Positions 1-9,902 are shown, counted from the first letter of the stretch. The stretch: 64,000 nucleotides of DNA from Pseudomonas sp. RIT288 (GCF_000631985.1 NZ_JFYN01000003.1:62001-126000); one strand, 5' to 3'. Notes: a model not told the origin generated them from the sequence alone. Translations and numbers: made by a program.

Positions 1-639
1 ATTCAGATCGTGACTGATCAGCAGCATCGACATGCCCAGCCGCTGTTGCAGCTCGATCAGCAGCTCGAGAATTTTCTGCTGCACGGTCACGTCCAGCGCC
101 GTGGTCGGCTCATCGGCGATCAGCAGTTCCGGTTCGTTGGCCAGTGCCATCGCAATCATCACCCGTTGCCGCTGACCGCCGGAGAGCTGATGCGGATAGG
201 CTTTCAAGCGCTGCAACGGTTGGCGAATGCCCACCAGTTCCAGCAACTCCAACGTGCGCTCACGGGCGGCGCGACCTTTGAGACCCTTGTGAATCTCCAG
301 CACTTCGCTGACCTGTCGTTCCACGGTGTGCAGGGGATTGAGCGAGGTCATCGGCTCCTGGAAAATCATCGCAATCCGGTTGCCGCGCAAACCGCGCATC
401 TGCTGCTCGCTGGCGTGCAGCAAGTTCACCCCGTTGTAAGCAATCGAACCGCTGCTGCTGACGGTTTTTCCCGGCAACAGACGCAAAATCGAATGCGCTG
501 TGACCGACTTGCCCGAGCCGGACTCACCGACCAGCGCCAGGCATTCGCCACGGCGGATATCGAGGTTCAAACCGTGCACCACTTCCTGCCCGGCGAAGGC
601 GACACGCAGGTCGCGGATCTCGATCAAATTGTTTTGCAT
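1..639 (-). CDS. yejF: Peptide ABC transporter ATP-binding protein, YejF-like (partial)
   Basis: N-terminal 213 residues of an ABC ATPase; the gene runs off the left edge. It would power import of oligopeptides from the periplasm as the cytoplasmic subunit of the Yej importer. Visible are Walker A (GESGSGKS), the Q-loop ([11 protein letters not shown], typical of the Opp/Dpp class), the signature LSGGQRQRV, Walker B (LLIADEPT) and the H-loop start (LLISHD). YejF proteins usually carry two such ATPase halves (about 530 residues); only the first is seen here. It lies 14 bases after yejE on the same strand, so it is probably the last gene of yejA-B-E-F. Family assignment is firm; the exact substrate is inferred from the family. 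Confidence 0.9.
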   Translation of the reverse strand, partial: MQNNLIEIRDLRVAFAGQEVVHGLNLDIRRGECLALVGESGSGKSVTAHSILRLLPGKTVSSSGSIAYNGVNLLHASEQQMRGLRGNRIAMIFQEPMTSLNPLHTVERQVSEVLEIHKGLKGRAARERTLELLELVGIRQPLQRLKAYPHQLSGGQRQRVMIAMALANEPELLIADEPTTALDVTVQQKILELLIELQQRLGMSMLLISHDLN

Positions 640-653
640 GTCAGCTCCTCGGA

Positions 654-1676
654 TCAAGATCGTGGATCAAACGCGTCACGGCAAGCCTCACCGATGAACA
701 CCAACAACGACAGAATCAGCGCCAGGGCAAAAAACGCCGTCAGCCCTAGCCACGGCGCTTGCAGATTGCGTTTGGCCTGGCCAATCAGTTCGCCCAGCGA
801 AGCAGTGCCTGCCGGCATACCGAAGCCAAGAAAATCCAGTGCGGTGAGGGTGGCGATGGCGCCGGTCAGAATGAACGGCAGGTAGGTCAGGGTGGAGGTC
901 ATCGCGTTGGGCAGGATATGCCGGCACATCAGTTCACTGTCAGTCAGCCCCAGCGCCCGCGCGGCTTTGACGTATTCCAGATTGCGTCCACGCAGGAACT
1001 CGGCGCGCACCACGTCTACCAATGCCAGCCAGGAAAACAGCGCCATGATCCCCAGCAGCCACCAGAAACTCGGCGAGACAAACCCGGACAAGATGATCAG
1101 CAGATACAGCACCGGCAGCCCCGACCAGATCTCCAGCACTCGTTGCCCAAGCAAATCGACCCAGCCGCCGTAATAACCCTGCAAGGCCCCGGCGACGATG
1201 CCGACCAACGCACTGATGCCGGTGAGGATCAGCGCAAACAGAATTGAAATCCGCGTGCCGAAAATCACCCGCGCCAACACGTCCCGCGCCTGATCGTCGG
1301 TGCCTAGCCAGTTGCTTGATGAGGGTGGGCTGGGTGCCGGTTCTGTCAGGTCGTAATTGACCGTGTCGTAGCTGAACGGGATCGGCGGAAACAGCATCCA
1401 GCCGCCCTGATTCTCGATCAGCCCGTGCACGTAAGCGCTCGCGTAATCCGGCTGGAACGGCAACTCGCCGCCGAAATCGGTTTCCAGGTAATCGCTGAGA
1501 ATCGGGAAGTACAAGGCGCCGTGGTAGCGGATCACCAACGGTTTGTCGTTGGCGATCAGTTCGCCACCGAGGCAGATCAGGCACAGCCCGAGGAACAGCC
1601 ACAACGACCAGCGCCCACGGCGATTGGCCTTGAACTGTGCGACCCGGCGCTGACCCAGAGGAGAGAGTGTGAACAT
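654..1676 (-). CDS. yejE: Peptide ABC transporter permease, YejE-like
   Basis: 340-residue inner-membrane permease, the usual length for YejE. It has an N-terminal membrane segment (WSLWLFLGLCLICLGGELIA), a periplasmic loop, then a binding-protein-dependent permease core with about five more segments. The cytoplasmic coupling motif is seen as 'EYVKAARALGLTDSELMCRHILPNA', cut here into its key parts: EYVKAARALG followed by RHILPNA. The start codon overlaps the yejB stop (TGATG), showing translational coupling. It pairs with YejB to form the channel for YejA-delivered peptides. Calls for other dipeptide permeases (DppC/OppC) are possible, but the neighbours and length fit Yej best. Confidence 0.9.
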   Translation of the reverse strand: MFTLSPLGQRRVAQFKANRRGRWSLWLFLGLCLICLGGELIANDKPLVIRYHGALYFPILSDYLETDFGGELPFQPDYASAYVHGLIENQGGWMLFPPIPFSYDTVNYDLTEPAPSPPSSSNWLGTDDQARDVLARVIFGTRISILFALILTGISALVGIVAGALQGYYGGWVDLLGQRVLEIWSGLPVLYLLIILSGFVSPSFWWLLGIMALFSWLALVDVVRAEFLRGRNLEYVKAARALGLTDSELMCRHILPNAMTSTLTYLPFILTGAIATLTALDFLGFGMPAGTASLGELIGQAKRNLQAPWLGLTAFFALALILSLLVFIGEACRDAFDPRS

Positions 1677-2740
1677 CAGGCAGTCCTCGCCGAGAAGTCG
1701 ATGCGCGGGTCGAGCAGGGTGTAGCTGAGGTCGCCGATCAGCTTGATCAACAGGCCGAACAGGGTGAACAGGAACAACGCGCCGAACACCACCGGGTAGT
1801 CACGCGACACTGCGGCCTCGTAGCTCATGCGCCCGAGGCCGTCGAGGTTGAAGATGGTTTCGATCAGCAAGGAGCCGGCGAAAAATACTTCGATCAACGC
1901 CGAGGGCACCCCGGCCACCACCAGCAGCATGGCGTTGCGAAACACGTGGCCGTAAAGCACGCGGCGCTCGGTCAAGCCCTTGGCCCGCGCGGTGATCACG
2001 TATTGGCGGCTGATCTCGTTGAGGAAGCTGTTTTTGGTGAGGATGGTCAGGGTGGCGAACCCGCCGATCACCAGTGCCGTGACCGGCAGCACCAGGTGCC
2101 AGAGGTAGTCGCCGACCTTGCCCAAGGTGCTGAGGCTGTCGAAGTTATCCGACACCAGCCCCTGCACCGGAAACCAGTTGACGTAGCTGCCGCCGGCGAA
2201 CACCACGATCAGCAGAATCGCAAACAGAAACGCCGGCATCGCGTAGCCGATGATGATCGCGGTGCTGCTCCAGACATCGAACGCGCTGCCGTTCCTGATT
2301 GCCTTGCGGATGCCCAGCGGGATCGAAATCAGGTAGGTGATCAGCGTCGCCCACAGGCCGAGCGACAACGACACCGGCAGTTTCTGCACGATCAGATCGG
2401 TGACCTTGGCACCGCGAAAGAAACTGCTGCCCAGATCCAGCTGTGCGTAGTTTTTCAGCATCAGCCACAGGCGTTCGTGCATCGGTTTGTCGAAGCCGTA
2501 GTGATGCTTGATTTCCTCGATCAGCGCCGGATCGAGGCCACGGCTGCTGCGTCCGGCACCGCCAATCGCGGCGACTTCGCCACCGCCGCCCATGCTGTGC
2601 CCGCCGAAACCTTGCAGACGGGCAATGGCTTGCTCGACCGGGCCACCCGGCGCGGCCTGCACGATGAGGAAATTGACCACCAGAATGCACAGCAGCGTGG
2701 GAATGATCAGCAGCAAACGTCGACTCAGATAACGCAGCAT
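1676..2740 (-). CDS. yejB: Peptide ABC transporter permease, YejB-like
   Basis: 354-residue inner-membrane permease (E. coli YejB is about 364). The N-terminus ([17 protein letters not shown]) is the typical OppB/DppB/YejB opening. It is followed by a periplasmic region with a glycine-rich stretch ([18 protein letters not shown], residues about 46-63) and then five hydrophobic segments. The coupling region reads [20 protein letters not shown]. It starts one base after the binding-protein gene stops and overlaps yejE, so the genes are one transcription unit. In Enterobacteria this importer carries peptides including microcin C; whether that holds here cannot be read from the sequence. Confidence 0.9.
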   Translation of the reverse strand: MLRYLSRRLLLIIPTLLCILVVNFLIVQAAPGGPVEQAIARLQGFGGHSMGGGGEVAAIGGAGRSSRGLDPALIEEIKHHYGFDKPMHERLWLMLKNYAQLDLGSSFFRGAKVTDLIVQKLPVSLSLGLWATLITYLISIPLGIRKAIRNGSAFDVWSSTAIIIGYAMPAFLFAILLIVVFAGGSYVNWFPVQGLVSDNFDSLSTLGKVGDYLWHLVLPVTALVIGGFATLTILTKNSFLNEISRQYVITARAKGLTERRVLYGHVFRNAMLLVVAGVPSALIEVFFAGSLLIETIFNLDGLGRMSYEAAVSRDYPVVFGALFLFTLFGLLIKLIGDLSYTLLDPRIDFSARTA

Positions 2741-2741
2741 G

Positions 2742-4607
2742 TCACTGGCCCCCCGCGAGCTGGGTGTGCATCTGTTGTGTGGTCAACGGCTTGGCCGAGA
2801 CCTCCCACCAGGTGTTGAGGCCTTCGTCGTACGCCGGTTGCACCGGCGGCATGCCGAAGCGGTTCTGATACACCGTCGGCGTGCCTTTGGAGTAGTAGTT
2901 GGGAATCATGTAGTAACCCCATTGCAGCACCCGATCGAGGGCGCGGGCGTAATGCACCATGGCGTCGCGGGTGTCGGCCTTGACCAGCCCGTCGATCAGT
3001 TGATCGACCGCCGGGTTGGCCAGCACCATCGAGTTCGAACTGCCGACCTGCGTGGCACTTTGCGAGGCGTACAGGCTGTACAGCTCGCGGCCGGGGGAGA
3101 CGATCGGATCGCCACTGCGCGGGAAACTGGTGACGATCATGTCGTAGTCGCGGGCATTGAGCCGATTGACGTATTGCGCCGAGTCGATCCGGCGCAAATT
3201 CAGGGTGATGCCGATCTGCGCGAGGGTGCGTTTGAACGGCAGCAGCATGCGATCAAAACCGCCCTGACCGTCGAGGAAGGTGAACTCCAGAGGCTCGCCG
3301 GCGGCGTTGACCAGTCGGCTGTGTTGCGGCGTCCAGCCGGCCTCGGCGAGCAGCTTCAGCGCTTGCAGTTGCTTGTCGCGGATGTAACCGCTGCCATCGG
3401 TTTTCGGCGCCTGATACACCGTGGTGAACACCTCGTCGGGAATCTGCCCGCGCAACGGTTCGAGGATCTTCAGTTCCTCGGCGTCGGGCAGGGCGGTGGC
3501 GGCCATTTCACTCTTCGGCCAGAAGCTGTTCTGGCGCACATAGAAGCCGCGCATCATCTGCTTGTTGGTCCATTCGAAATCCCATAGCAGGCTGATCGCC
3601 TGACGCACACGGCGATCCTGAAAGATCGGGTTTTGCAGGTTGAACACGAAGCCTTGGGCGGCGGTGGGTTTTTCCGGAGCGAGGATCGCCTGCTGCAAGC
3701 GACCGTCACGCAGTGCCGGACTGTCGTAACCCACCACATAACCGGACGAGGAAAACTCGCGGTTGTAGTCGAAGGCGCCGGCCTGCAACAGTTGCCGGGC
3801 GACGTCGGTGTCGCCGTAGAAATTCACCGTGAGCGTGTCGAAGTTGTACATCCCGCGACTGACCGGCAGGTCCTTGCCCCACCAGTCCGGGTCGCGCTGA
3901 AAACTGATGCTGCGCCCGGCATCGACCTTGCTGACCCGATACGGGCCGCTGCCCAGCGGTGGCTCGAAGCCGCCGCCGTTGGCGAAATCGCGAGTCTTCC
4001 ACCAGTGTTCGGGCACCACGCGCAGCGTCGCCAGATCCAGCGCCAGGGTGCGGTTGAGGTTGTTCTTGAAAGTGAAGCGCACCTGCCGTGGGCCTTCGAT
4101 CAGCACGTCCTGTACGTCGGCATATTGCTGGCGATAGCTCAGGCTGCCCTTGGTCATCAGCAGGTTGAAGGTGTAGCGCACGTCTTCGGCGGTGATCGGC
4201 GTGCCGTCGGCGAAGCGTGCCTTGGGATTCAAGGTGAAGCGCACCCAGAGGCCTTCGGGATCGCGCTCCATCTGTTGCGCGACCAGCCCATAAACGGTGT
4301 ACGGCTCGTCGAGCGAACGGAACGCCAGCGGTGCATACACCCAGTCGTTGACCTGCACCACGGAAATGCCTTGATCGGCATACGGGGTGATGTAGTTGTA
4401 CTGGCCGATTTCCATCGACGCGCGGCTGAGCGAACCGCCCTTGGGTGCGTCGGGATCGACGAAATCGAAATGCTCGAAACCCGCCGGATACTTCGGCGCC
4501 TCGCCGTACACCGTCAGCGCGTAGCTGCCGGTGGCCAGTGCCGGCACGGCGGCGCAGAGCAAAGCGCCGCCGAGCAGCAGGCCTGCCATGTTGCGCATGA
4601 ATCTCAT
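2742..4607 (-). CDS. yejA: Periplasmic oligopeptide-binding protein, YejA-like (SBP_bac_5)
   Basis: 621-residue periplasmic solute-binding protein. It has a signal peptide (residues 1-25, hydrophobic [19 protein letters not shown]) and a family 5 extracellular solute-binding fold: the early [25 protein letters not shown] block, the [18 protein letters not shown] block and the GSGPYRV block are all recognisable. E. coli YejA is about 604 residues. The start at 4607 has AGAGGA seven bases upstream. It is the first gene of the yej unit and lies about 200 bases after the TonB-dependent receptor gene, with a REP pair between. Binding of peptides is inferred from the family. Confidence 0.88.
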   Translation of the reverse strand: MRFMRNMAGLLLGGALLCAAVPALATGSYALTVYGEAPKYPAGFEHFDFVDPDAPKGGSLSRASMEIGQYNYITPYADQGISVVQVNDWVYAPLAFRSLDEPYTVYGLVAQQMERDPEGLWVRFTLNPKARFADGTPITAEDVRYTFNLLMTKGSLSYRQQYADVQDVLIEGPRQVRFTFKNNLNRTLALDLATLRVVPEHWWKTRDFANGGGFEPPLGSGPYRVSKVDAGRSISFQRDPDWWGKDLPVSRGMYNFDTLTVNFYGDTDVARQLLQAGAFDYNREFSSSGYVVGYDSPALRDGRLQQAILAPEKPTAAQGFVFNLQNPIFQDRRVRQAISLLWDFEWTNKQMMRGFYVRQNSFWPKSEMAATALPDAEELKILEPLRGQIPDEVFTTVYQAPKTDGSGYIRDKQLQALKLLAEAGWTPQHSRLVNAAGEPLEFTFLDGQGGFDRMLLPFKRTLAQIGITLNLRRIDSAQYVNRLNARDYDMIVTSFPRSGDPIVSPGRELYSLYASQSATQVGSSNSMVLANPAVDQLIDGLVKADTRDAMVHYARALDRVLQWGYYMIPNYYSKGTPTVYQNRFGMPPVQPAYDEGLNTWWEVSAKPLTTQQMHTQLAGGQ

Positions 4608-4653
4608 GAAGTTTTTCCTCTAAGCCCGAAAACTCACTGGCAATGCTGAAAAC

Positions 4654-4768
4654 TGTGGCGAGGGAGCTTGCTCCCGCTGGGCTGCGAAGCAGCCCCAAAC
4701 AATCAGATTAACCATGCAGATTTTTGTGAGTGCTGCGCACTCAAGCGGGAGCAAGCTCCCTCGCCACA
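4654..4768. repeat. REP pair (GTGGCGAGGGAGCTTGCTCCC family)
   Basis: Two inverted arms, GTGGCGAGGGAGCTTGCTCC at the left and its complement at the right, separated by about 60 bases. Each arm can also fold on itself (GGGAGCTTGCTCCC). It lies between the receptor gene and yejA. The same family recurs at 23896-24007 and 52939-53040. Confidence 0.9.
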
Positions 4769-4806
4769 AAGGTTTGCATTCACCCGGTGTTGCGGTGTTT
4801 TGTGCC

Positions 4807-7518
4807 TTAGAAGTGATACGTCATGCGCGCAAACAGCGTGCGGCCCAGCGGGTCGGTGTAGCGCGGGTCATAACCGCTCTGGAAGTTGTAGGCCTGGTTG
4901 GAGAACGGTGGGTTGCGGTCGAACATGTTCTTCATCCCGGCATCGACATCCAGCACCTTGTTGAAGGTGTAGCCGGCCGACAGGTCCCACACCGAATACG
5001 ACGCCACGCGCGCGTGGGTATCGCGGTCGTAGTCGTTGTAACCGGTGGTGAAGCGGTTGGTCAGCGACGCACGAGCCGCGCCGAAGGTCCAGCTGCCGGT
5101 GAGGTTGTGTTTCCAGCGCGCGATTACGCCGTCCCCTTCGAAGTCGCCGACCTTGTCGGTGAACGGGCCTTTGATGGTGCTCTGGAAGTCGTACTCGTCA
5201 ACGTAGGTGCCTTGCAGGCCCAGACCGAACTGGCCGTACGGCGTGTTCGGGAAGCGGTAGTCCAGCGACACATCGACACCGTTGGTCTCGACGATGCCGA
5301 GGTTGGCGTTGCCGGTGACGATGTAGTTGAGCGTACCGTCGGCGTTGCGCACGAAGCGATCCGGGTAGCTGCCGGCCTGATCAAACACAGTGGATTCGGG
5401 GAACGGCTGGATCTGGTTGGAAATGTGAATCCACCAGAAATCCAGCCCCACCGACAGGTTGCTGACCGGTTGATAGACAAAGCCCAGCGTCACGTTGCGC
5501 GCCTTCTCCGGAGCCAGATCTGTATTGCCGCCGATCTGATTGAGGAACTGCTGGCCGCAATCGCGCCCACCGTTGCCACCCGGTTGCACCACGCCACCGG
5601 TACACAGCACCGGGTCGTTGTAGTAGCCCTGGGTGTAGGTGATGCTTCGCGGCGAATACAGCTCGTAGAGCGATGGCGCACGGAACCCTTCGCTGTACGC
5701 GCCACGCACTACCAGCTCTTTCAAGGGCTGATAACGGAACGAGTATTTCGGGTTGGTGGTGCTGCCGAAGTCGCTGTATTTGTCGTGACGCACGGCGGCG
5801 GACAGTTCGAGGCTGTCGAGTACCGGCACGTTGATTTCGGCGTACGCGGCTTTCACGCTGCGGTCGCCCTCGACGCTGCCGGCCGGGTCGATACCGAGGC
5901 TCTGGATGTCGCCGGCAAACTGCTCGAAATCCTGGTGGAATTTCTCTTTGCGGTACTCGCCACCCAGCGCCAGTCCGGCAGGGCCGGCACCGAACCAGTC
6001 ACCGATCTCGCGGCTGACCCGACCGTCAAAACCAGCCACGCGGCCGACGGCGGTGGAGTAGGCGCCGTGGTACATGGCCTGGTCGATGTACTGCTGACCG
6101 GCGGCCGATTGCGGGCCGAACGGGTTGAGCAGACCACTGGCCAGACCGTCGATCATTGCCTGATCGCTGACATAACCGCTGGTGACGCTGGAGACGATTT
6201 TGTTCTGGTTGTACGAGGCGCCGACGTTGTAATCCCAGCCGCCGACCAGCCCGTCGAAGCTCAGCAGAAAGCGCTGGCTGGTGTTCTGGTCTTTCGATTC
6301 ACGCGGGCCGGCAGCAGTCTCGCGCCAGTTCACATCGACCGGTTGCGTCGGGTCGAGGGCGAAGTCGGTCGGGCCGGGGGTGATGCCGTTGCCAGGGTAG
6401 TAGGGTGACGAGGAGTCCAGGCTCAGACCGGTGAGTGGGGCCGGGCCGACCGCCGTGGCGTTGTTGTTGCGCGACCAGAAGTATTCAAGGTTGACGTTGT
6501 GGTCATCCGCCAGCTTGCCGGTGGTCTTGCCGAAAAACGAGGTTTTCTCGGTCTGCGGCACCAGGTCGATAAACTCGCGGGTGCTGAAGCGGCACAAGCC
6601 GTCGCGCGCCACCAGGTTGGGGCCGCTGCAATTGCTGTTGGCCAACGGGTTGGTGGCGTTGCCGTTCTGGCTGTAGTTGCCGGGGAACGCGGTACCGGAG
6701 GTCTGATCCAGACCGCGGCCGGGCACATAATCGCGGGCGAAGGAGCGGTCGTTGGCGTCGAGGTTCTGCTGCTTGTTGTAGTTGAACACGCCGAGCACGT
6801 TGAAGCGGTCTTGCTCCAGATCGCCGTAGCCCCAGCTGGCGCTCATGTCTTTGGTGGCACCGCCGCCGCTGTGGGTCGGGGTTTCGCCACCGAGGGTCAA
6901 CTGGCCGTCGGTCATGGATTTTTTGGTGATGAAGTTGATCACGCCGCCGATGGCGTCGGTGCCGTACAGGGCTGATGCACCGTCGCGCAGAACCTCCACG
7001 CGCTCGATCGCGGCAAACGGGATCATGTTCAGATCCACCGCGCCGCCGGCCGAGTTGGTGCCCGACAAGGCGTTGTTGGCCAAGCGTCGGCCGTTGAGCA
7101 GCACCAGCGTCTTGTTCGCGCCGATGCCGCGCATGTCGGCAAACGAAGCGCCACCAGTGGCGGCGCCGACCGAGCCGGCGCTGTTGTTGATCGACTGGCT
7201 GCCGGTGATCCGCTGTACCAGTTCGGCGGTGGTAGTCACGCCCTGTTTGCGCAGCTCATCAGCCTTGAGAATGGTGATCGGCACCGCCGTTTCCGCATCG
7301 ACCCGGCGAATCGCCGAACCGGTCACTTCCACCCGTTGCAATTGCGTGGTCGGCGCCACCACCGCTGCCGCAGCGGGCACGGTGGCGTTGTCATCCTCGG
7401 CGGCTTGCACAGTCCCGGCGCCCATCCCCATGGCCACCAGATACAACGGAACAAAACGGTGACGAGAGATCGTGGCCACCAAAGGTTTGAGCGTAAAGCG
7501 TGGAGTGTTCATCAGCAT
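4807..7518 (-). CDS. TonB-dependent outer-membrane receptor
   Basis: 903-residue outer-membrane receptor. A long signal peptide ends near residue 38 (GTVQA before AEDD). A TonB-box-like VEVTGS lies at about residue 64-69. The plug domain follows with the conserved LLNGRRL and IERVEVLRDGASALYGTDAIGGVINF signature blocks. The rest is a 22-strand-type barrel ending in aromatic TYHF, with a late NMFDRNPPFSNQ block typical of TonB receptors. It belongs to the large 'RGIGANKTLVLLNGRR' type seen in Xanthomonas/Pseudomonas receptors for carbohydrates, peptides or unknown ligands, not the classic siderophore type. Neighbours (yejABE downstream, exbDB/tonB upstream, same strand) suggest a peptide-like ligand; this is inference. 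Confidence 0.92.
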   Translation of the reverse strand: MLMNTPRFTLKPLVATISRHRFVPLYLVAMGMGAGTVQAAEDDNATVPAAAAVVAPTTQLQRVEVTGSAIRRVDAETAVPITILKADELRKQGVTTTAELVQRITGSQSINNSAGSVGAATGGASFADMRGIGANKTLVLLNGRRLANNALSGTNSAGGAVDLNMIPFAAIERVEVLRDGASALYGTDAIGGVINFITKKSMTDGQLTLGGETPTHSGGGATKDMSASWGYGDLEQDRFNVLGVFNYNKQQNLDANDRSFARDYVPGRGLDQTSGTAFPGNYSQNGNATNPLANSNCSGPNLVARDGLCRFSTREFIDLVPQTEKTSFFGKTTGKLADDHNVNLEYFWSRNNNATAVGPAPLTGLSLDSSSPYYPGNGITPGPTDFALDPTQPVDVNWRETAAGPRESKDQNTSQRFLLSFDGLVGGWDYNVGASYNQNKIVSSVTSGYVSDQAMIDGLASGLLNPFGPQSAAGQQYIDQAMYHGAYSTAVGRVAGFDGRVSREIGDWFGAGPAGLALGGEYRKEKFHQDFEQFAGDIQSLGIDPAGSVEGDRSVKAAYAEINVPVLDSLELSAAVRHDKYSDFGSTTNPKYSFRYQPLKELVVRGAYSEGFRAPSLYELYSPRSITYTQGYYNDPVLCTGGVVQPGGNGGRDCGQQFLNQIGGNTDLAPEKARNVTLGFVYQPVSNLSVGLDFWWIHISNQIQPFPESTVFDQAGSYPDRFVRNADGTLNYIVTGNANLGIVETNGVDVSLDYRFPNTPYGQFGLGLQGTYVDEYDFQSTIKGPFTDKVGDFEGDGVIARWKHNLTGSWTFGAARASLTNRFTTGYNDYDRDTHARVASYSVWDLSAGYTFNKVLDVDAGMKNMFDRNPPFSNQAYNFQSGYDPRYTDPLGRTLFARMTYHF

Positions 7519-7724
7519 GGTTGTTTCCGACTTTATTAGACGTTATCGAAATGGCCTTGTGAGCCCTGATTGCGCAGGTCACGGGGGTGCCGCGCCGCGA
7601 AAAACCACTTTCTTCAAGCAAGCCGATCCCCTCCGAACACGCGTTGCGTTTTTCGGTCGGCTGATTGCGACGGGATTCTTCAGCGGTGTCGGGCGCGACT
7701 CTCAATGCGCGCCCGGCACCGCAC

Positions 7725-8126
7725 TCAGTGGGTGGTCATCACCGATATCTTGCTGATGCCCGAACGTTCGATGGACGCCATGGCCTTGGCCACCTGGCCG
7801 TAGTTGACGTTGGCGTCGGCCTGCAGTTGCACGCGCACTTCGGCGTCCTTGGCCTTGACCTCCTTGAGGCTGGCTTCCAGGGATTCCGGCGCCAGTTCGG
7901 TTTTCGCCAGGTAGAACTTGCCGTCCTGATCGACGCTGACCACCACCGGGTCTTTCTTTTCGGCGGGGGCGACGGCATCGGTTTTCGGCAGGTTGACCTT
8001 GATCGCATTGGTCATCAGCGGCGCGGTGACGATGAACACCACCAACAGCACGAGCATCACGTCCACCAGCGGCGTGACGTTCATTTCGCTGAGCACTTCA
8101 TCGCTGTCTTGCGTGGAAAAGGACAT
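7725..8126 (-). CDS. exbD: Biopolymer transport protein ExbD
   Basis: 133-residue inner-membrane protein with one N-terminal transmembrane segment (about residues 20-38, LVDVMLVLLVVFIVTAPLM) carrying the conserved aspartate (Asp22) that conducts protons in ExbD/TolR. A periplasmic domain follows. It overlaps the exbB stop by one base (TGATG). With ExbB and TonB it forms the motor that energises outer-membrane receptors. Length and motif are normal for ExbD. The neighbouring receptor gene begins about 200 bases downstream, which suggests this is an accessory Ton system serving that receptor. Confidence 0.94.
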   Translation of the reverse strand: MSFSTQDSDEVLSEMNVTPLVDVMLVLLVVFIVTAPLMTNAIKVNLPKTDAVAPAEKKDPVVVSVDQDGKFYLAKTELAPESLEASLKEVKAKDAEVRVQLQADANVNYGQVAKAMASIERSGISKISVMTTH

Positions 8127-8833
8127 CAGCTGGCCTCCCGCACGGCGGCTGTGGTTTTGCTGGCGATGGCCTGACGGCTGATGGAAAACGCGCTGCGCGA
8201 GGCGAGCGCATCGAAGTCGTGCGCGAAGTCATCCATGTCTGCCGAGGCGAGTTTCAGGCGGCGCAGGAAGAAGTTGTAAATCAGCACTGCCGGGACCGCG
8301 ACGGCGATCCCCACGCCAGTGGCAATCAGTGCATGACCGATCGGGCCGGCGACCGCTTCAAGGCTGGCCGAACCGGTTTCGCCGATGCTTTGCAGGGCTT
8401 CCATGATTCCCCACACGGTGCCGAACAGACCAATGAACGGCGCGGTGCTGCCGATACTGGCGAGGATCGCCTGACCGTTTTCCAGGGAGCGGCGTTCTTT
8501 CTGGATCTGTTGGCGCAGGTTGCGCTCCAGGCGATCAGAACGGTTGATGGTGTGCGCCAGTTGTTGCGTGGTGCGCGGCGATTCTTCCACCAGTAAGGCT
8601 TCGAAACCGCTGCTGGCGATGCGTGCCAGTGAGCCCGGATACTGGCTGGCGTGTTCGGCGGCGGTGAGCAGATCCGGCGCACCCCAGAAGGCCTTGCTGA
8701 ACTGTTTGTTCTGGGCTTTCTGGCGCAGGTATTGCGCCGACTTGACCAGCAGGATCGCCCAGCTGACCACGGAAAACAGCACCAGGCCCCAGAGCACACC
8801 GGGGACAATCATCGAAGACAGTGAAGAGTTCAT
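8126..8833 (-). CDS. exbB: Biopolymer transport protein ExbB (MotA/TolQ/ExbB proton channel)
   Basis: 235-residue inner-membrane channel protein. Three transmembrane segments are visible: near residues 10-30 (GVLWGLVLFSVVSWAILLV), about 128-150 (LASIGSTAPFIGLFGTVWGIM) and about 170-190 (ALIATGVGIAVAVPAVLIYNFF). The block between the last two is the MotA/TolQ/ExbB signature. It couples proton flow to TonB action. It sits between tonB and exbD on the same strand with short spacing, the usual order in Pseudomonas for tonB-exbB-exbD clusters. Confidence 0.95.
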   Translation of the reverse strand: MNSSLSSMIVPGVLWGLVLFSVVSWAILLVKSAQYLRQKAQNKQFSKAFWGAPDLLTAAEHASQYPGSLARIASSGFEALLVEESPRTTQQLAHTINRSDRLERNLRQQIQKERRSLENGQAILASIGSTAPFIGLFGTVWGIMEALQSIGETGSASLEAVAGPIGHALIATGVGIAVAVPAVLIYNFFLRRLKLASADMDDFAHDFDALASRSAFSISRQAIASKTTAAVREAS

Positions 8834-8879
8834 GGCTACACCTCGCTTGCATTAAGTCGGTTATGAGTTGGGTTTGCCG

Positions 8880-9698
8880 TTATTGCGGCAATTTGAAATC
8901 GATGGTCTGGGTGGCGAAGCCGTCAATCGGCGTATCACCGCGCTTGGCCGGAATGAACTTCCAGTTCTTCACTGCTGCGACGGCGGCGTCATCCAGTTGC
9001 GGCTTGCCGCTGGACTTGGTCACCGTTACCGAACCGGCGCGACCGTTGGCCAATACCTGAATGCGCAGCACCACGCTGCCTTCCCAATTGCGCCGCAGCG
9101 CCAGCGACGGATATTCCGGCGGCGGGTTGCCGAGGCTGGCGAGACCGGAAATTGCTGCCGATTCCTTGACCGGGCCGGGCGCGGCGGCCGGGGCCGGTGG
9201 CGCGCTCGGTGTGGTCGGCGCAGCCGGGGCAGCAGGTTGTGCCGGGGCAGGCGGGGCTTTCGGTGGCTCGACTTTCTTCACCGGTTTGGGCTTCTCGACC
9301 GGTTTCGGTTTTTCGATCGGCTTGGGCTTCTCCACCGGTTTGGGTGGTGGCTTGACCGCGTCTTCGTCTTCCACCGGTTGCTCCGGTTCGGGAGGCGGTG
9401 GCGGCGGAGGTGGCGGTTCCGGGGTGGGCGGTGCCGGTGGCGTCGGGCTGGTCAGCTCGACGGTCATTTCCGGAATCTGCGGCGGGGTCGGCAGGGGCTC
9501 TGGCCGGGTCTGCTGGAAAAACCACCAGGCGCCGCCGTGTATCAGCGCCGACACAGCCACCAGCAACAGCATCTGCTGCTTGTTCAACCCGCCGGGCTGC
9601 GAAGTGTTGGCCGTGAAGGCAGGCCTGTCCGGTGGCGGCGGGATTGGCGCTTCCCGTAACGGTCCCGGCAGGGTTCTGTGCTTTACCGCATCGTTCAT
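8880..9698 (-). CDS. tonB: Energy transducer TonB
   Basis: 272-residue TonB. The start at 9698 is chosen because GAGGGAGC lies just upstream; an in-frame upstream ATG at 9785 would add 29 residues without a good ribosome site. A single signal-anchor spans residues 43-61 (MLLLVAVSALIHGGAWWFF). A long proline-rich spacer follows (about 75-170) with EKPKP repeats and runs of proline and alanine. The C-terminal TonB domain (about 185-272) contains PPEYPSLALRRNWEGSVVLR and ends DFKLPQ. It is the first gene of tonB-exbB-exbD and is followed by the receptor gene, so it is probably a secondary TonB for this locus. Confidence 0.94.
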   Translation of the reverse strand: MNDAVKHRTLPGPLREAPIPPPPDRPAFTANTSQPGGLNKQQMLLLVAVSALIHGGAWWFFQQTRPEPLPTPPQIPEMTVELTSPTPPAPPTPEPPPPPPPPPEPEQPVEDEDAVKPPPKPVEKPKPIEKPKPVEKPKPVKKVEPPKAPPAPAQPAAPAAPTTPSAPPAPAAAPGPVKESAAISGLASLGNPPPEYPSLALRRNWEGSVVLRIQVLANGRAGSVTVTKSSGKPQLDDAAVAAVKNWKFIPAKRGDTPIDGFATQTIDFKLPQ

Positions 9699-9799
9699 TA
9701 AAGCTCCCTCGGGTTGATGAAGGGCAATAAGGTGCCGTCCGAACATAGGGGTGATGTTCGAGTGGGTGGGTGCAACTTTCTTCAAGGTGTACGCAGGCC

Positions 9800-9814
9800 G
9801 ATAGTTGAACTATC
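9800..9814. promoter_or_regulatory. Perfect palindrome upstream of tonB (operator candidate)
   Basis: GATAGTTGAACTATC is a perfect 7-1-7 palindrome about 100 bases upstream of the tonB start. It does not match a Fur box well. Position suggests a regulator site for the tonB-exbB-exbD unit; no regulator is identified. Confidence 0.35.
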
Positions 9815-9902
9815 TATTGAACAGGGCTTGCTTACAGTTACTGGCTTAGAGCCATCGACTTCGAGTGTTCATTAGCCATTCCCTGGTTGTTCTGATGCTT
9901 TA

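Noticed and set aside
4714..6408. Long plus-strand open frame (564 codons) inside the receptor gene
   Set aside because: It lies antisense to a clear TonB receptor and has no family resemblance. High GC makes such antisense frames common.
9700..9842. Fur box upstream of tonB
   Set aside because: No convincing match to GATAATGATAATCATTATC-type sequence; only the unrelated GATAGTTGAACTATC palindrome is present.
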